From JAWLBW01 sp041687475 (lineage in GTDB: Bacteria > J088 > JAWLBW01), in the NCBI GenBank assembly GCA_041687475.1, contig JAWLBW010000225.1, positions 1-7,711 of the forward strand: a DNA stretch of 7,711 nt, in the 5' to 3' direction. The notes under the pieces are model-generated. The model searched no databases, had not been told where the DNA came from, and saw only the letters and a program-made list of their open reading frames with translations. Within the stretch, counting starts at the first letter, position 1. Each line of letters opens with the position of its first letter. The position numbers and the translations under genes were made by a program. Shown piece by piece: positions 6,018-7,711 of the stretch.

Positions 6018-6044
6018 CTTGCCGGACTCCTACTCACTGGGCCC
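5985..6044. repeat. GGGCCC-bearing degenerate 30-base repeat
   Basis: GGGCCC occurs at 5995, 6009 and 6039, with a further copy at 5959 inside the hairpin. Read on the minus strand, the 30 bases from 6044 to 6015 and the next 30 from 6014 to 5985 agree at about 19 of 30 positions, both starting GGGCCCAG. They may be a decayed tandem duplication, or simply G+C-rich sequence with hairpin potential. Confidence 0.3.
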
Positions 6045-6048
6045 GCCC

Positions 6049-6957
6049 TCACGCAATGATGTCTTCTTCGAAAACCAAATTGGCCGGCGTTATCTTTCCG
6101 ATATCTATGCTGCTGCCGGCTGCCTGGTTGTTTTCCAGCACGTTCAGCATCAGCCGCTCGCTGCGGCCGACCAGACCGACGCCGATTTCCTGCAATCCGC
6201 ATTTCACGTTGAACAGCACGCGGTCGCGTACGTCTTCGGCCTCTTCGGTGCCGCCCTTGCTCCACCAGTACAGGCCGACCACGACCTGTCCATCGTCGAG
6301 GCTGCGTATCACGGCCCGAGGCGCCGGGTCCTTCTGCACGCCGCGGGTCTGCCTGATGGCATCGATCATGGTGGCCATCGGATAGGCTGCATCCTCGGAT
6401 GAGGGCAGACACACCTCGGCATAGCTGCGCACCCTTCCGCTCGCGTCGGGCAGGCGCCAGCCTTCGCGCAACAGCCTTTCGTTCGGAATCAGGCATTCGC
6501 CTCCGTCGGGCAACCGAAGCTTGACGGCGACCAGCCCGATGGCCACAACCATACCGCCGTATTCACCCACGACGATGTGCATACCCGTGCGCAGGCGTTG
6601 ACTGCGACTGAGAATCAGCGCCGAGGCTGCATTGCGAATGGTGCCTTGAAAACCCAGCAGAACTGTTGCGGCTACGAGGGGCAGCATCCACCCCGCGGCC
6701 CAGTACTGCCCGGGCACCATGATGCCGAGTGCCATAAGCATGCCGAGCCCGATGGCCCCGGCGCGCAACACCCGGGCGACGAGATGCCCCCCACCCGGCA
6801 CGCGTCGGGCCAACAGGCGCACGAGCGCTGCGGCCGAAAGTCCCCCGAGCGCAAAGATCAGAAAAACGACGGCCCCCCCGAATATCCGGGGAAGCGAAGC
6901 AAGAAAAACCTCCCCAACGAACCCCACGAGTTCGCTCCAACCCAGAAAACCTCCCAT
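6049..6957 (-). CDS. MscS-family mechanosensitive channel (302 aa)
   Basis: Channels of this family open under membrane tension and release solutes on osmotic downshock. Three hydrophobic segments lie at about 24-48, 61-81 and 87-116. The third runs into GFQGTIRNAASALILS (102-117), at the position of the pore-lining helix of MscS. A beta domain follows, with the conserved flow RTGMHIVVGEYGG (123-135), AIGLVAVKLRLPDG (139-152) and LIPNERLL (156-163), including the IPN motif. The C-terminal alpha/beta domain is about 120 residues. Total length is close to E. coli MscS (286). I choose the ATG at 6957, with GGGGGG just upstream and a TATGAT -10 candidate at 6987-6992. A TTG ten codons earlier at 6987 has no ribosome binding site and would overlap that -10. 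It is transcribed away from the response regulator. Confidence 0.88.
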   Translation of the reverse strand: MGGFLGWSELVGFVGEVFLASLPRIFGGAVVFLIFALGGLSAAALVRLLARRVPGGGHLVARVLRAGAIGLGMLMALGIMVPGQYWAAGWMLPLVAATVLLGFQGTIRNAASALILSRSQRLRTGMHIVVGEYGGMVVAIGLVAVKLRLPDGGECLIPNERLLREGWRLPDASGRVRSYAEVCLPSSEDAAYPMATMIDAIRQTRGVQKDPAPRAVIRSLDDGQVVVGLYWWSKGGTEEAEDVRDRVLFNVKCGLQEIGVGLVGRSERLMLNVLENNQAAGSSIDIGKITPANLVFEEDIIA

Positions 6958-6986
6958 GATTCCCCCCAAAATGTCGCGATATTTCA

Positions 6987-7015
6987 ATCATAGGGCACGT
7001 ACCGGGCCAGCGGAA
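6987..7015 (-). promoter_or_regulatory. Candidate promoter of the channel gene
   Basis: On the minus strand TATGAT (6987-6992) matches five of six -10 bases, with TTCCGC (7010-7015) at 17 bases as a poor -35. Initiation would be near 6980, leaving a leader of just over 20 bases that contains the G-rich ribosome binding site before the ATG at 6957. Confidence 0.35.
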
Positions 7016-7051
7016 TGCCCCCGACCGCGGTGTAACAAAACCCCGGGGGCA
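7016..7051. promoter_or_regulatory. Inverted repeat in the divergent channel/response-regulator region
   Basis: TGCCCCCG (7016-7023) is the exact reverse complement of CGGGGGCA (7044-7051), separated by 20 bases that include the palindrome ACCGCGGT (7024-7031). It abuts the predicted -35 of the channel gene and lies upstream of the response regulator. It could be a binding site for a dimeric regulator or an RNA hairpin in a response-regulator leader. Confidence 0.35.
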
Positions 7052-7099
7052 AGTTCACCCAGGGTCGCTGCCTGCGCTTCGCCGCGTCATAACAATGCT

Positions 7100-7456
7100 A
7101 TGGGCTGCAAGGGTGTTCTGGTCGTCGAAGATGACGCCGACATTGGAGAAACCATCGTCGAACTGTTGCGCGACGAAGGCTACCACGTGATGTGGACGCA
7201 CAATGGAAAAGAGGCGTTGGATCTGCTTCAGCAACTCGAGCGGCCCTGTATCGTACTGCTCGATCTCATGATGCCCGTCATGGACGGCATCACGTTTCTG
7301 CACGAACGCCAGAAAAACGTCACGCTTGCGACGATTCCGGTCGTGGCCATGAGCTCGGTCGCCGACAAAGCCACCATGGTCGAAGCCAGGCTGCGCAAAC
7401 CTTTCAATATCGGCGAGTTGCTCGCCGTGGTGCAGGAATACTGCGGCCCCCCGTAG
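7100..7456 (+). CDS. Stand-alone response regulator receiver domain (CheY-like, 118 aa)
   Basis: The protein is a single receiver domain that would be phosphorylated on Asp55 by a histidine kinase. Key residues are visible: the acidic Mg2+ pocket EDD (10-12), LLDLMMP around Asp55 (53-59), the switch Ser85 in VVAMSS (81-86), and Lys100-Pro101 in LRKPF. The length is that of a receiver with no DNA-binding or enzyme domain, so output must be by protein contact. No kinase is in the window, making it an orphan. The ATG at 7100 gives the right distance to the first strand (GVLVVEDD), but no Shine-Dalgarno sequence precedes it. It might be leaderless or inefficiently translated; no convincing promoter was found. 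It ends 24 bases from the convergent apt gene. Confidence 0.9.
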   Translation: MGCKGVLVVEDDADIGETIVELLRDEGYHVMWTHNGKEALDLLQQLERPCIVLLDLMMPVMDGITFLHERQKNVTLATIPVVAMSSVADKATMVEARLRKPFNIGELLAVVQEYCGPP

Positions 7457-7480
7457 ACACCTGAGAAAACCGCTTTCCGT

Positions 7481-7711
7481 TCACGCAACGACGGTAATCA
7501 GGGCATCGCAGGAAACGTCGGGCAGCTTCGCGCGACCGCCTAACCCGTCGAGTTCGAGAATGAAGCTGCAGCCCACGACTTCGGCCCCGGTCTTACGCGC
7601 AAGGAGCACGGTAGCCGCCGCCGTGCCGCCCGTGGCCAGCAGATCGTCGACGATGAGCACGCGGCTGCCCGGCTCGACGGCGTCGACATGCATTTCCATC
7701 TCGGCCGAGCC
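7481..7711 (-). CDS. apt: Adenine phosphoribosyltransferase, C-terminal part (5' end outside window)
   Basis: The enzyme salvages adenine, joining it to PRPP to make AMP. The window holds the last 76 residues; the frame is open to the edge, so the start lies beyond 7711. The type I phosphoribosyltransferase signature VLIVDDLLATGGT is at visible residues 18-30, where the two Asp residues and the TGG loop hold the ribose 5-phosphate of PRPP. The preceding MHVDAVEPG and the following FILELDGLGGRAKL match the usual Apt C-terminal half. Full-length Apt is about 170-180 residues, so more than half is missing here. The last residues after LGG are a little shorter and more divergent than in E. coli. 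It converges on the response regulator with only 24 bases between, and no clear terminator. Confidence 0.93.
   Translation of the reverse strand, partial: GSAEMEMHVDAVEPGSRVLIVDDLLATGGTAAATVLLARKTGAEVVGCSFILELDGLGGRAKLPDVSCDALITVVA

Noticed and set aside
5527..6402. Plus-strand reading of 291 codons starting inside the Nudix gene
   Set aside because: It is the alternate frame of Nudix followed by antisense of the channel gene; both true genes have complete family motifs.
5639..6496. Long minus-strand reading opposite the Nudix gene and across the gap
   Set aside because: It is antisense to the Nudix gene and out of frame with the channel gene, with Arg/Ala/Gly-rich composition typical of shadow frames in G+C-rich DNA.
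6958..6987. TTG at 6987 as the start of the channel gene
   Set aside because: It has no ribosome binding site and overlaps the likely -10; the ATG at 6957 has a G-rich site directly upstream.

Overview
The window is GC-rich (well over half G+C by eye) and gene-dense. It carries two SPase II lipoprotein signals, TTG and GTG starts, a MscS-type channel and an adenine phosphoribosyltransferase end. This suits the chromosome of a Gram-negative, proteobacterium-like organism, perhaps a gammaproteobacterium or a member of the former Deltaproteobacteria. The lineage cannot be fixed from sequence reading alone. No rRNA, tRNA, transposase, integrase, phage gene or CRISPR array was seen.

Layout. (1) 2-1209, plus strand: the 3' part of a PD-(D/E)XK nuclease-like gene, then a perfect TATAAT promoter and a small tail-anchored membrane protein. 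(2) 1210-1396: convergent gap with G+C-rich hairpins. (3) 1397-4152, minus strand: a two-gene operon in which a lipoprotein alpha/beta-hydrolase overlaps by four bases (GTGA) a 590-residue lipoprotein with a TPR-like segment and EF-hand-like loops. (4) 4153-4621: divergent gap with a likely hydrolase promoter, a block of degenerate heptanucleotide repeats and a palindrome. (5) 4622-5807, plus strand: an ICMT/PEMT-type integral membrane methyltransferase, then a Nudix hydrolase behind a roughly 130-base leader that can form alternative hairpins. (6) 5808-6048: convergent gap with a 10-bp-stem hairpin, repeated GGGCCC, and a possible 13-codon gene. (7) 6049-6957, minus strand: a MscS-family channel. 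(8) 7100-7456, plus strand: an orphan single-domain response regulator. (9) 7481-7711, minus strand: the 3' end of apt.

The clearest functional unit is the hydrolase/lipoprotein pair: both are predicted exported lipid-anchored proteins and translationally coupled, so they probably act together in the cell envelope. The other genes look like ordinary housekeeping or envelope genes with separate transcription. No defence island or obvious novel multi-gene system is visible. The best leads are the coupled lipoprotein operon, the Nudix leader, the heptad repeat block, the tail-anchored small protein and the 13-codon candidate.
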